In this document: piece by piece, positions 30,301-37,800 of the stretch
Position numbering within the stretch: the first letter of the stretch is position 1
Layout: the number at the start of each line of letters is the position of its first letter
From: Liolophura sinensis
Taxonomy: Eukaryota > Mollusca > Polyplacophora > Chitonida > Chitonidae
Assembly (NCBI RefSeq): GCF_032854445.1
Contig: NC_088303.1
Coordinates: 2,921,501 to 2,985,500, forward strand
Direction of reading: 5' to 3'
DNA length: 64,000 nt
Translations under genes and position numbers: made by a program
Notes under the pieces: model-generated
Databases searched by the model: none
What the model was told of the DNA's origin: nothing
Seen by the model: only the letters and a program-made list of their open reading frames with translations

Positions 30301-30876
30301 CCACAGAGCAGACTGTAACAAAGCGGACTGCCACATAGCGGACTGTAACAAAGCGGACTGCCACACAGCAGACTGTAACAAAGCGGACTGCCACAGAGCA
30401 GACTGTAACAAAGCGGATTGCCACAACCAAACTTAACCAGGGGTTCCCTTTATGTGAGTACATACTCTGTAACACAAATGGCTAAGGTTGCTGTGTTTGT
30501 ATCAGCATGTGTATGCATACTGATAGCCTGGTATTAAGGCATATCAGTTCATTGGAAAGACAACAGTTACAGAATTATTAACCCCATTCTGATATTCCCA
30601 TGCAGATTTCTTCTTTGATAATTAACATCTAGCTGTACATGTAGCTGTTTACATGGTAGACTTGAAGTTGCATGAAGGACACATTCTGAGTGTATAAAGG
30701 ATTCAAAGGACACGAGAGTTAAAAACTGCAGAACAGTCAGAATAAATAACAAGCTGTTCAATGTTGACACAGCATAAATCCCCTGTATAAATGTTTGGTA
30801 CTCTGGAAAGCAACAGGGAGTGTCTTAGTTAGCATACATGTACCTTGATGACACATATATCTATGCAGTCCTCCAT
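12248..30876 (-). CDS. TDRD12: Tudor-domain protein, TDRD12-like (N-terminal part; gene continues left)
   Basis: Eleven exons on the minus strand: 30876-30844, 29969-29817, 28583-28495, 25677-25628, 21954-21832, 18523-18468, 17955-17803, 16049-14732, 14028-13852, 12926-12843, 12317-12248. All have GT-AG borders, and phases agree at every junction but one (exon 4/5). The product begins MEDCIDICVIK. Exons 1-7 make an extended Tudor domain: NWYRVRVE, CFLLDDGK, LRMIPSHL, VPYQIKRCSLYG, VWDNSAVQ, then VKLYLQTSDDQFCLNDRL. Exon order and spacing match the amino-terminal extended Tudor domain of TDRD12, a germline piRNA-biogenesis factor that also carries a helicase-like domain. Exon 8 adds about 438 Ser/Pro-rich, probably disordered residues. 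The helicase part is not in the window, and exon 11 ends in phase 0 at a donor, so the gene should resume left of position 1. Tudor assignment is firm; TDRD12 rather than another Tudor protein is inference. Confidence 0.72.
12490..12710. repeat. 18-bp tandem repeat, about 11 copies
   Basis: Unit atctgtggatgtaacact, perfect in the middle and degenerate at both ends. It lies in the intron between TDRD12-like exons 11 and 10. Confidence 0.92.
12707..12863. repeat. About 43-bp tandem repeat, 4 copies, running into exon 10
   Basis: Each copy carries ctgacctgttagccaggatt or a variant, then ctg, then catatctaagt. Copies start near 12711, 12753, 12797 and 12838. The last copy overlaps the end and donor of exon 10. 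Confidence 0.88.
12843..12926 (-). CDS. TDRD12: TDRD12-like exon 10
   Basis: 84 nt, phase 2 to 2, with acceptor TGAATTTCAG and donor GTCAGT. Encodes SSIDSSQSDQENPVLRKTQ, then LGNRILANR. A GTAACA site inside it (exon left border 12865) would give the wrong phase for exon 11, so the outer donor is preferred. The last bases of this exon belong to a local tandem repeat. Confidence 0.62.
12927..13851 (-). repeat. Intron with a 37-bp tandem repeat (13309-13583, 7 copies)
   Basis: Intron between TDRD12-like exons 10 and 9. The array unit reads cctattctgggtgttggcat, then actgacatctgattgca. The rest of the intron shows only a short (cca)n run near 13616 and nothing recognisable. Confidence 0.85.
13852..14028 (-). 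CDS. TDRD12: TDRD12-like exon 9
   Basis: 177 nt, phase 2 to 2, with acceptor TTTTTCACCAG and donor GTTTAG. Encodes a basic segment (TEKKVVKSPKTPPIINKKN), then IALKSILKNYSSMLPEEP and SPVTFASAEDITDR. No domain is recognised; the phase match with both neighbours supports it as coding. Confidence 0.72.
14732..16049 (-). CDS. TDRD12: TDRD12-like exon 8, long disordered linker
   Basis: 1318-nt exon, phase 1 to 2, with acceptor GTCTCTTGACAG and donor GTAAGC, open over 438 codons. The product is rich in Ser, Pro, Thr, Asp and Glu (SEGSISDSVSSSLSDGMRS near its start, GRVCFSDDEQIHGTS at its end) with no recognisable fold. One short possible coiled stretch is at EVTQRREHRKKTRNEFASR. It looks like an intrinsically disordered linker after the Tudor domain. 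Confidence 0.82.
16228..17382. repeat. 28-bp tandem repeat, about 41 copies
   Basis: Unit ctcagtatcaacgggttggg, then cataaaaa. Variants are mainly caacagg/caacggg/caatggg. It fills most of the intron between TDRD12-like exons 8 and 7; 17383-17802 holds nothing recognised. Confidence 0.95.
17803..17955 (-). CDS. TDRD12: TDRD12-like exon 7
   Basis: 153 nt, phase 1 to 1, with acceptor TTCCCCTAG and donor GTCAGA. Encodes GSVVRKAQVMKV, VKLYLQTSDDQFCLNDRL and IQEEYCVADPREYSG. This is the final beta-strand/SN-like part of the extended Tudor domain, ending with the usual 'ND.L....A' motif. Confidence 0.82.
18468..18523 (-). CDS. TDRD12: TDRD12-like exon 6
   Basis: 56 nt, phase 2 to 1, with acceptor GTTTTCAG and donor GTGAGT. 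Encodes VCDVWDNSAVQRMNKLIE. The W..SA....... L pattern is the helix between Tudor core and SN-like half in extended Tudor domains. Confidence 0.8.
18695..19080. repeat. 45-bp tandem repeat, about 8 copies
   Basis: Unit gaagacaagaccaaagacta, then taatcgaacagcccaggtat, then atggt. It grades into the 23-bp array that follows, and its unit is one 23-bp element plus an inserted 22 bases. Confidence 0.92.
19065..20878. repeat. 23-bp tandem repeat, about 78 copies
   Basis: Unit accaggtatatggtgaagac plus aag, with accagg/gtcagg variants. It lies in the intron between TDRD12-like exons 6 and 5. The length (23 x 3 = 69) gives long periodic ORFs on the minus strand, which are artefacts. Confidence 0.94.
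20920..21690. repeat. About 124-bp tandem repeat, 6 copies
   Basis: Each unit includes gataggtttatggttgaca-like sequence (agtgatagaggtttatggtt), gcctgtaggaaccttaacac, and cacacacaaagatggggcag. Copies begin near 20928, 21052, 21177, 21303, 21428 and 21555. Confidence 0.92.
21832..21954 (-). CDS. TDRD12: TDRD12-like exon 5
   Basis: Encodes LRMIPSHLQH, then VPYQIKRCSLYG, then PLTLSLSPAATPVY, with donor GTAAGC. It is the LR-x-IP...LP-x-QA-x-R-C-x-L block that follows the Tudor core. The right border is uncertain: the TGTAG acceptor at 21954 fits the domain but misses the phase by one base. ACCAG at 21918 and AAAG at 21976 are the alternatives. Confidence 0.65.
22145..23462. repeat. GACA-rich degenerate simple repeat
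   Basis: About 1.3 kb of interspersed gacagacag, agaggg and acacagaggg words on the plus strand, with no constant period. It lies in the intron between TDRD12-like exons 5 and 4. Long ORFs with Ser/Val/Cys/Leu repeats on the minus strand are by-products. Confidence 0.92.
23463..24419 (-). other. Intron sequence, nothing recognised
   Basis: Part of the intron between TDRD12-like exons 5 and 4. A+T-rich, no coding signal seen on either strand, and no repeat family recognised. Confidence 0.5.
24420..24790 (+). repeat. Dispersed element, copy 1
   Basis: Shares ordered blocks with 24960-25297: agtcatag/atgacgatga, tccgtgctgccaa, ccactgaagt, catgc.gaagacac.aga, tctttggtatgacc, ccaggtttgat-like, and ccattaggcc at the end. 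Two diverged copies within 1 kb show a dispersed family; its class is not known to me. Confidence 0.75.
24960..25297 (+). repeat. Dispersed element, copy 2
   Basis: Diverged copy of the element at 24420-24790, in the same orientation, ending ctagccattaggccactgaa. The two lie head to tail with about 170 bp between them. Confidence 0.75.
25412..25605. repeat. 24-27-bp tandem repeat, 8 copies
   Basis: Unit gtgacagggagcctacacat, then ca.t. It lies directly beside TDRD12-like exon 4 on the intron 4 side. Confidence 0.93.
25628..25677 (-). CDS. TDRD12: TDRD12-like exon 4
   Basis: 50-nt exon with a good acceptor (TTACTGTCTTTGCAG) and a consensus donor (GTAAGT). Starting in phase 2 it encodes CFLLDDGKIETIILYK, the Tudor strand usually written as CF.VD.G. 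It ends in phase 1, which does not match the obvious start of exon 5; see findings. Confidence 0.72.
25905..27720. repeat. 43-bp tandem repeat, about 42 copies
   Basis: Unit atgtgacaaagtacaggtat, then atgcaattggcaaactttgc, then ccc. It lies in the intron between TDRD12-like exons 4 and 3. A 13-G run at 25842-25854 marks its outer flank. Confidence 0.95.
27721..28494 (-). other. Intron sequence with a short SINE fragment
   Basis: At about 27955-28055 there is a fragment ending gtaaaacaccaatcaaataa plus ataaata, a tail shared with other dispersed elements here in reverse orientation. The remainder shows nothing recognisable. Confidence 0.5.
28495..28583 (-). CDS. TDRD12: TDRD12-like exon 3
   Basis: 89 nt, phase 0 to 2, with acceptor TTTCTCCAG and donor GTACAT. 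Encodes VYAGRRPQDTNWYRVRVETY. The WYRVRV strand is the Tudor core position normally reading W.RA.V. Confidence 0.8.
28584..29454 (-). other. Intron sequence, nothing recognised
   Basis: Intron between TDRD12-like exons 3 and 2. Low-complexity A+T stretches, with no exon-like ORF or tandem array seen. Confidence 0.5.
29455..29712 (+). repeat. Dispersed 'cattatggtggg' element, near full length
   Basis: Ordered family blocks: tttgattggtgctaaatgcc, atatttcacttatata, gcattatggtgggaggaaa, ggaaagccagcatgagctgc, gctgagaggctcctg, gctaaccaactcagccac, then agagggcccc. The same blocks recur at least eight times in this window in both orientations. Confidence 0.85.
29817..29969 (-). CDS. TDRD12: TDRD12-like exon 2
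   Basis: 153 nt, phase 0 to 0, with acceptor TTTATTCAG and donor GTGAGT. Encodes VKSPSDFLIREV, then LIEELNKYFEND. This is the strand-helix opening of an extended Tudor domain, where a helix with an LI.ELN.YF pattern is typical. Confidence 0.8.
30243..30428. repeat. 30-bp tandem repeat, 6 copies
   Basis: Unit gcggactgtaacaaagcgga, then ctgccacata (or caga in place of cata). It lies in the intron between TDRD12-like exons 2 and 1. The bases between it and exon 1 (30429-30843) show nothing recognised. Confidence 0.93.
30844..30876 (-). CDS. TDRD12: TDRD12-like exon 1 (start codon)
   Basis: ATG at 30876-30874 opens eleven codons, MEDCIDICVIK, and ends in phase 0 at a GTACAT donor. The start was chosen because splicing to exon 2 gives the continuous Tudor entry ICVIK-VKSPSDF, where family members also have a short beta strand at the extreme amino terminus. 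Any 5' UTR exon is not recognised. Confidence 0.7.
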
Positions 30877-31780
30877 CTTCTGAGCTTTCCGCAAACCTCA
30901 GTCAACCATGGTAACTACAAACAGGACATAACGATAAGCTAACCTGCAGCATTAAACATCAACATGAGTTGTCAAGACTAGTGTAATATTTATGTGTTGA
31001 TTTCCACATGCATTCTGAAGTCATTTTTTCCCAGGGTCACATACTTTTATTGAATTTTCATAGGTTAAAATTGAAAGGGGAGATGTTCAATTTGCATACA
31101 AAGAAAAAAAAAACAGCGGAAATAAGATGTTTATCACTCTGGCATGTATCACTGTAATTTATGAGATTTCTGAGCTGTATTAATCGTGATTCATTACCCT
31201 AGTCTTTACAACTTCCATATTAACATTAGGCATTTAACAGCTGTGGTGAAGTGATTTTCTGCAGTGATTACTTTCACTTTTACTTTCGATTTACAATGAA
31301 CAGATATTCAACATTTAATTCACAAAACTCATGAACATTTTAATCTAGCAATATTCAAGATAAACTTACATGTATGTTCAAAATGTAATTATATTAAAAC
31401 AAACACAAATAAATCAAAATAAATGCAGTAAAAATCCATTATTGCTAGCAAAGGTTGTTGTTGTTTCCACAGCTGTTCAACCTAGGCAATTATCAAAAAG
31501 TTCTCTTGCTGAGATTCATATCTATTGCATTTTGTTAAAGTTACTAACTGCTAACCATACAGGTAACTGAAACAATAAGTTAGTCCAAGTGAACATTATG
31601 CTTGCAGACTTACAACATGATAAAAAAAAGTTTGACTTCACTGTCATCGAAGCTCCCGCAACATGCCGCGGAAGTGGAATTCTTCTGCGTGCACGTGGAG
31701 TTTCTGGAAAAGTGTTGGAGATGATCGGACGATAATTTTCTTGTATGTTTTCGAAAGTCCTTGTCATTTAGTCCGAAGAC
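30877..31780. promoter_or_regulatory. Head-to-head intergenic region, likely bidirectional promoter
   Basis: 904 bp separate the TDRD12-like ATG from the MPHOSPH6 ATG on opposite strands. Near the MPHOSPH6 end are an ETS-like site (ccgcggaagtgg, 31666-31677) and a CACGTG E-box (31692-31697), in the most CpG-containing part of the interval. No TATA box is evident. ETS and E-box sites are common in housekeeping bidirectional promoters; use here is inference. A dispersed repeat occupies 30968-31190. Confidence 0.5.
30968..31190 (+). repeat. Dispersed repeat in the shared promoter region
   Basis: Shares ordered blocks with 31930-32045 and 32500-32740: gttgt.aagac, gtaatatttatgtgttgat, cattctga.gtcatttttt, ggtcacat, ttaaaattg, ggggagatgtt, and gtttatca. 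Three copies within 1.8 kb span the promoter and intron 1 of MPHOSPH6. Confidence 0.75.
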
Positions 31781-31840
31781 ATGGCAGACAGTAACGTGGA
31801 GGACAAGTCCCGCTTGTCGAAAAATCTTTTACAGATGAAG
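31781..31840 (+). CDS. MPHOSPH6: MPHOSPH6 exon 1
   Basis: 20 codons from the ATG: MADSNVEDKSRLSKNLLQMK. Phase 0 at a GTATGC donor. The LSKNLL..MKFM motif continues across the junction. Confidence 0.95.
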
Positions 31841-34800
31841 GTATGCAGGGACGGTTTCTTTTATAAAAGTTTGTCGTCTGTAATTGTAACAACAACAACA
31901 ACAAAACAAAACTGGCTTCTCATCAGTTTACTTGGGAGTTGTAATCACTAGGGTAATATTTATGTGTTGATATCCATGTGTAGTCTGACGTCATTTTTCC
32001 CCACGGTCTCATGCTTTAACTGATTTTTTCATTGGGGCAGTTGTAAAGACTAGGGTGACCCTATTGTTAGTCAATGAGTTCCTTCTGTGATGTTCAGGAG
32101 CAGTAGATCTAGGGTCAACCCTGGGTCAAGTCAGACCTAAGACTTTAAAAGAGGAAGTTGTAACTTTCTCGCTTGGCATTCAGCATGAAGGTGATAGTGC
32201 AATGACCGGTTGACCTGCATCAGTATAACGGCTTGGGCCGGGCGGCTTACTTGCCTTAAGTAAGTTGTCTCAGTGAGGCAGCGCTAGATAAAAGAGTGGT
32301 TGAAATCTGCTCTGCAACAAGGAGGTACATTACATACACCCTAAGGATTCCTTCGTTGTCATATGACTGAAAAATTGTTGAGCACGACGTTAAACCTCAA
32401 GCACTCACTCCTTCTGTGATGTGCATTATGAAAAGCTGCTTCTGAAATGAATTGACGTCACTTTACCATTTAACACCACCCTCAAGTTTAAAATTCCCGT
32501 GAGTTGTAAAGACAAGAGTAATATATATAAGTTGATTCTATGTGCATTCTGATGTCATTTTTTTCCCATGGTCACATGCATTAACTGATTTTTCATTTGT
32601 TAAAATTGCATGGGGAGATGTTGCATCCAAACTTGCATCTAAAGAAAAACAAGAAAAATAAAACGTTTATCATTTTAGAAACTGTCACGTGTCTCCGTTA
32701 CATATGAAATTTCTCCATTGTATTATGTACTGTTCATACGTGTTTGAAAGGATTTCCATCGTTTGTTGTGAAACTTCCATCAGACAGCCTGTCGGTTCCA
32801 TAACCGGTTGCTTAAACCTCTACACCAATCAAGTTAAGGTGCTAGGACATGATTTTTAGACCTCATTAAGACAGATGAACACAGTAAGGGATGATTGCGT
32901 ATGTGCGTGTGTCACATGCTTTTGTCACGTGGACTACATCTGGAAAGGGTCTCCTCCATACTTGGCCAGCCTCATTCAGAAAACATGAATGAATTGATGT
33001 AAGTATTGACATAGAAAGTTACACATAGATATCACTCTATTCTTTATAATTTCCCTTTACCTTTATCTGATGAGCTCTAATGTACATGTATATCATATTT
33101 TCATTTTTCAGTTTATGAGAAGAAGTGTAATTCGTATTGAGAAAGAACAGAATGAAGAGGAACAGAGACGGGTCATTGATGATGAACATTGGGTTTTAGA
33201 TATTCCCGAGCTTCAAGAAAAAGAGTGAGAAATAGCCCACAATGTCTATGCTATAGCTGATGTACAGTCAGTATCAACTTAAAATAAGTTTGGAGATCAG
33301 GGGTTTAAAGATTTATCCTATTTGCTGTAGCCACAGCTTAAAAGCTTGCTACTTATTCATTTATTTATTTGATTGGTGTTTTACGCCTTACTCAAGAATA
33401 TTTCACTTATACAACAGCGACCAGCATTATGGTGGTAGGAAACCGGGCAGAGCCTGGGGGAAACCCACAACCTTCCGCAGGTTGCTGGAAAACCAAGCTT
33501 GCTACTGTTACCTTCACGTAAGGCATTAGAAATATGTTTATCTGTGAAGACACTGGTACAGTCTTCTATGCAACATTTGAAAAGCGTTGAGCAGTGTATA
33601 TATTTTGTGGACTTGTCTCTGTATCAGCTGTCAGGAGGTTTGTCAGTACCTGTCAAAGGGTAAGTGGCCCTTGTTCATGATTCAGCCTAGTGCGCTCCAC
33701 CCGTAAACCTGACTGCGGCATTAGGAGTGAAGAGTTTAGTGTACATGGCATTTAACACCAGTCAAATATAAACTAAACAAACATATAACTCTGTATTCAC
33801 ATCCTGAGCACCTTCCAGCATCTCTTCAGAGGCAGACCCCTATTTAGCAGTTTATCACGTGGCACAGCACCTTGCCTATCAATGTCAATCCTATCTCTTG
33901 CTCTCACTTGTAATATAGGGCTATGCATGTGTGGTTAGTCCAAAGGGCCATAACCCTGAGTGTGGGAAGCTGGCCAGTAGAGGGCTCAGGGGAAGAGAGG
34001 AGCATGGGAGAGGGAGAGGATGACCAGCAGTTTTTATGTGTGTATGGTGGTGGCCACATGTGTTTTTTAGTGTCTTGTAAAGGAAGTCTTTTGTGGTGAA
34101 TACAAGGATTACATGTACCCGTACTGGATGTGTTGTTGACTCTTTTCATGGTAGCAGAGCGTGGTTGAGGATTCCGGAAGAAAGAAAAAGTGGAGGACAT
34201 GTGGTAATAAAAAAAAAAAAAAAAAAAAAACTGTTGTCGTTGCTGGAGCATAGGCTAGTTTTATCCAGCTGAACACCCCACCCTAGTGATGGCAGGTGGC
34301 AATTACAAAATACCACCCTTGTTTGCTCAAAGTAAACCCTACAGTAGATGGGTGGATGAAGTGAAGGTGTGGCAAACAGTAACTGAACTTGATCCAAAAA
34401 AGCAGGGTCCAGCCATAGCATTATCCCTGCAGTTTTTATGTGCGTATGGTGGTGGCCACATGTGTTTTGTAGTGTCTTGTAAAGGAAGTCTTTTGTGGTG
34501 AATACAAGGATTACATGTACCCGTACTGGATGTGTTTTTGACTCTTCAATCAAGAGGTCTGCCGTGCCTCTGTGAGGTCACAATGCAGTGTCCCCTGCCT
34601 CTGAAAAAAACACTGTATTAGATTTGCTGCCCTTTTCTGCAAAACAGTACTGTAAACACTTTCATGGGCTTGTATCGTATTCACTGAACAACTCCTTCAA
34701 TTGCAGGACTACATTTTTCCCTCCAGATCTCGAAGAGTAACTACAAAATTAGACACCTTTTGTTGGCCTCATAATTCTTACCCCAGAGATTTCCGAGATT

Positions 34801-37800
34801 CTACCATTCAGCCAACTGCACATATATGATGTGTAACCTCACATCAACAAGTTTGCGCAAAAATTAAACTTTAGACCATTGCCAACAGCGTACCCAGTTG
34901 GGGTCAGCTGGCGAGGAAGCATCAGTCCACCCACAAAAGTGTAGATGCACAGAACAAGTCTATTTTATCTTTTTTTACAAACCGGACGACCCAACTTTCA
35001 AATCAACAACAACAGCAATGTGCAGCTTTATCTCATCCTATAAGAATCAATCTTATAGGATGAGAAAATCAGCATGCAAAGTGTTCCTCAAGTAGACCAG
35101 TCAAAACTATTCAACAAAATGAATTTTACTTTTTTGTTCTTTGAAAAAAAAAACCTTTGATTCTAATGGTGTGAATTTTACAAGTAACTTAACTGATTGA
35201 CTTAAGTGATGTCAGTCACAGGACACAGAACCCTGTTTTGTTTCAAATGCCTTACCCAGTACTGTTGTAATTCCTGAACAAATAACATTCAGTCCCATGG
35301 CATTGTTTGTATTTTATGTAGTTGAAATCACAAAAATAAAATAAATCCAAAAGATACATAAAATAAACATAAATAAAAAATCTTATTAGTGAATGGACTG
35401 TCTGCCAAGGGGTACTTTAAAAAAAGTTCTTTCCCTTTAAGAAATAAATTTAATGTAATAATTATCCGGTATCAACAGGCAAGGCTTATATGTATGTGAA
35501 AATATCCTTGTTTTATTATCAGTGGAGGAGCACCATGAGTGACATGGTATTAATATGGACATATAGTTAAACTATGACTTAAAGTAGATCTAAACTGGTC
35601 TAGAATCGCAACACGGCCATCTCCAGCGAGGGACAAGTTCTTGGCGGCCAGGGGAATGGCGAACAACCAGCTATTATGGCTAGGACACTCGTCCCCATGC
35701 CTTTCATAAATACTGGCTAGGGATCTGCAGGGTGAATCATTTTGACATTGTCATATTTCATTACTTCAACACTTAAATGATATTTACATAGAGTTGTAAA
35801 TTTAACATATACAAGTATCTATGTCCTACATATTTACATTAGTTTTATTTCCCCTTATCTTGCAGGAGCCGATATCAACTAGAACCCAGTTATGCCCCGT
35901 GTGAAAACCTGGTATTTGGAAGAATGTCTTTCAAAGGGTTGAATCCTGAAATTGAGGTACTTTTTTCTCTGTGCATCACATTTACGTATATTATCAATTA
36001 AATGAATCCTTGAGAAACCATAAGAAAAGCTGATAATCAGGGATTGCTCACATATCCATGTTTGACTAATTCTAACTGGAATAAAGGTAACTTTTGCATG
36101 GCTATCAAGATGCAAACACCAGATAGTGACTGAGTGGTAGGTATTAGTTTCTTCATTGCCTTGCATGCAAGGTCTTTAATGAGCAGTACTTTCCCTGTCT
36201 TGTATATGGTTTAAAGATAAATGTTGAAAGTAAGAATTGGCTGATGGATACCATGTACATCAGGGATAGAATTTAGAAGTAAAGCCAGCAGGACAGATGT
36301 CCAGAAATATACCTAAAAGTTACCAGACATTTTTTCAACTCACAGGACAAAATTTCTCCACACTGAACTGTTGGAAATTGTATGATTAAATGCACTTATA
36401 CTTATAGCACTTATATGCAGTTGTAGTTATAGTTTTGACATGTCTTTATTGAAATATCATTGCGTACAGACGTTTACAGACGTTTTCGTTGGATTAACTT
36501 CATCACTTGGATTGGTAATTGATCCATTAGTGGATGACTTGGTAAACCCGAATTAAGTGGGCCAGTCATTTTGAGCGATCAATATTTTTCATTTTGCTGC
36601 CAACGACTACCATATTCCTAGAGTTTTACTTCTGTCCCTGTGAACGTCGAGATATGCGCATCTCTTTGCTCATTGAAAAGCCACAGGAACAGGTAATCCG
36701 TTTTCGCAACAAGGAAAGTCTTGTACAGGAATTCTTGTACAGGAATTCTTGTACATTTTATGTAAATACGATTTTCCGACGAAGCGATGTTTTGAAGAAG
36801 AAGCGATGTTTTGAAGAAGAAGCGATGTTTTGAAGTAATTTGACATTTTCTACAAATAAAAGGTGCCACTATGAAGCCATTCGACCACCAGTTCGGTAAA
36901 TTGATCAAAGTAGCTAAATTTTGAATCCACTCGAACACCAGTCGGTAAATTGATCAAAGTAGCTAAATTTTGAATCCACTCGAACACCAGTCGGTAAATT
37001 GATCAAAGTAGCTAAATTTTGAATCCACTCGAACACCAGTCGGTAAATTGATCAAAGTAGCTAAATTTTGAATCCACTCGAACACCAGTCGGTAAATTGA
37101 TCAAAGTAGCTAAATTTCATGTATGTGCAAATTTTAATCGCTAAATATTCAAATGGACAATTGTCCGTGCTGCACATAAATTTTGCCAGACGACCATATT
37201 ATTGCCGGACATTTCTAACAAGTCAGTGGTAATTTCAAACCCTGTACATGAACCACGATGCACTGATAATATGAAAGTTCATTCTACTGGACCCAAGTCC
37301 ATAAAACTTTCTATTGATTGTAACTAAAACCAAAATGCATGCTACCGGCCTGGATAGCACAGTTGGTAGAGCGTTCGCTTTGGGACCGGTAGATCCAGGA
37401 TCAATCCTTGATCGAGTCACACCTAAGACTTTAAAAGAGGAAGTTGTAACTTCCTCGGTTGGCGTTCAGCATAAAGGGGATAGTGCAACGACTGGTTGAC
37501 CCGTATCAGTATAATGGCTCGGGCGGGGCGGCTTGCTTGCCTTCGGTAAGTCGTCTCAGTGAAGCAGCACTAAATAAAAGAGCGGTGGAAATCCGTCCTG
37601 CAACAAGGAGGCACATTACACGTACATGCACCCTAATGATTCCTTCGTTGTCATATGACTGAAAAATTGTTGAGTACGACGTTAAACCCCAAGCACTCAC
37701 TCACTCACTCAAAATGCATGCTGGCTTCCTCTCCGGCCATGCATGGGAAGGTCTTCCAGCAACCTGCGGATGGTTGTGGGTTTCCCCGAGGCTCTGCCTG

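Noticed and set aside
37344-37410. Functional tRNA gene
   Set aside because: Only the A-box is well preserved, the B-box is degenerate, and the sequence continues into a SINE body flanked by a target-site duplication.
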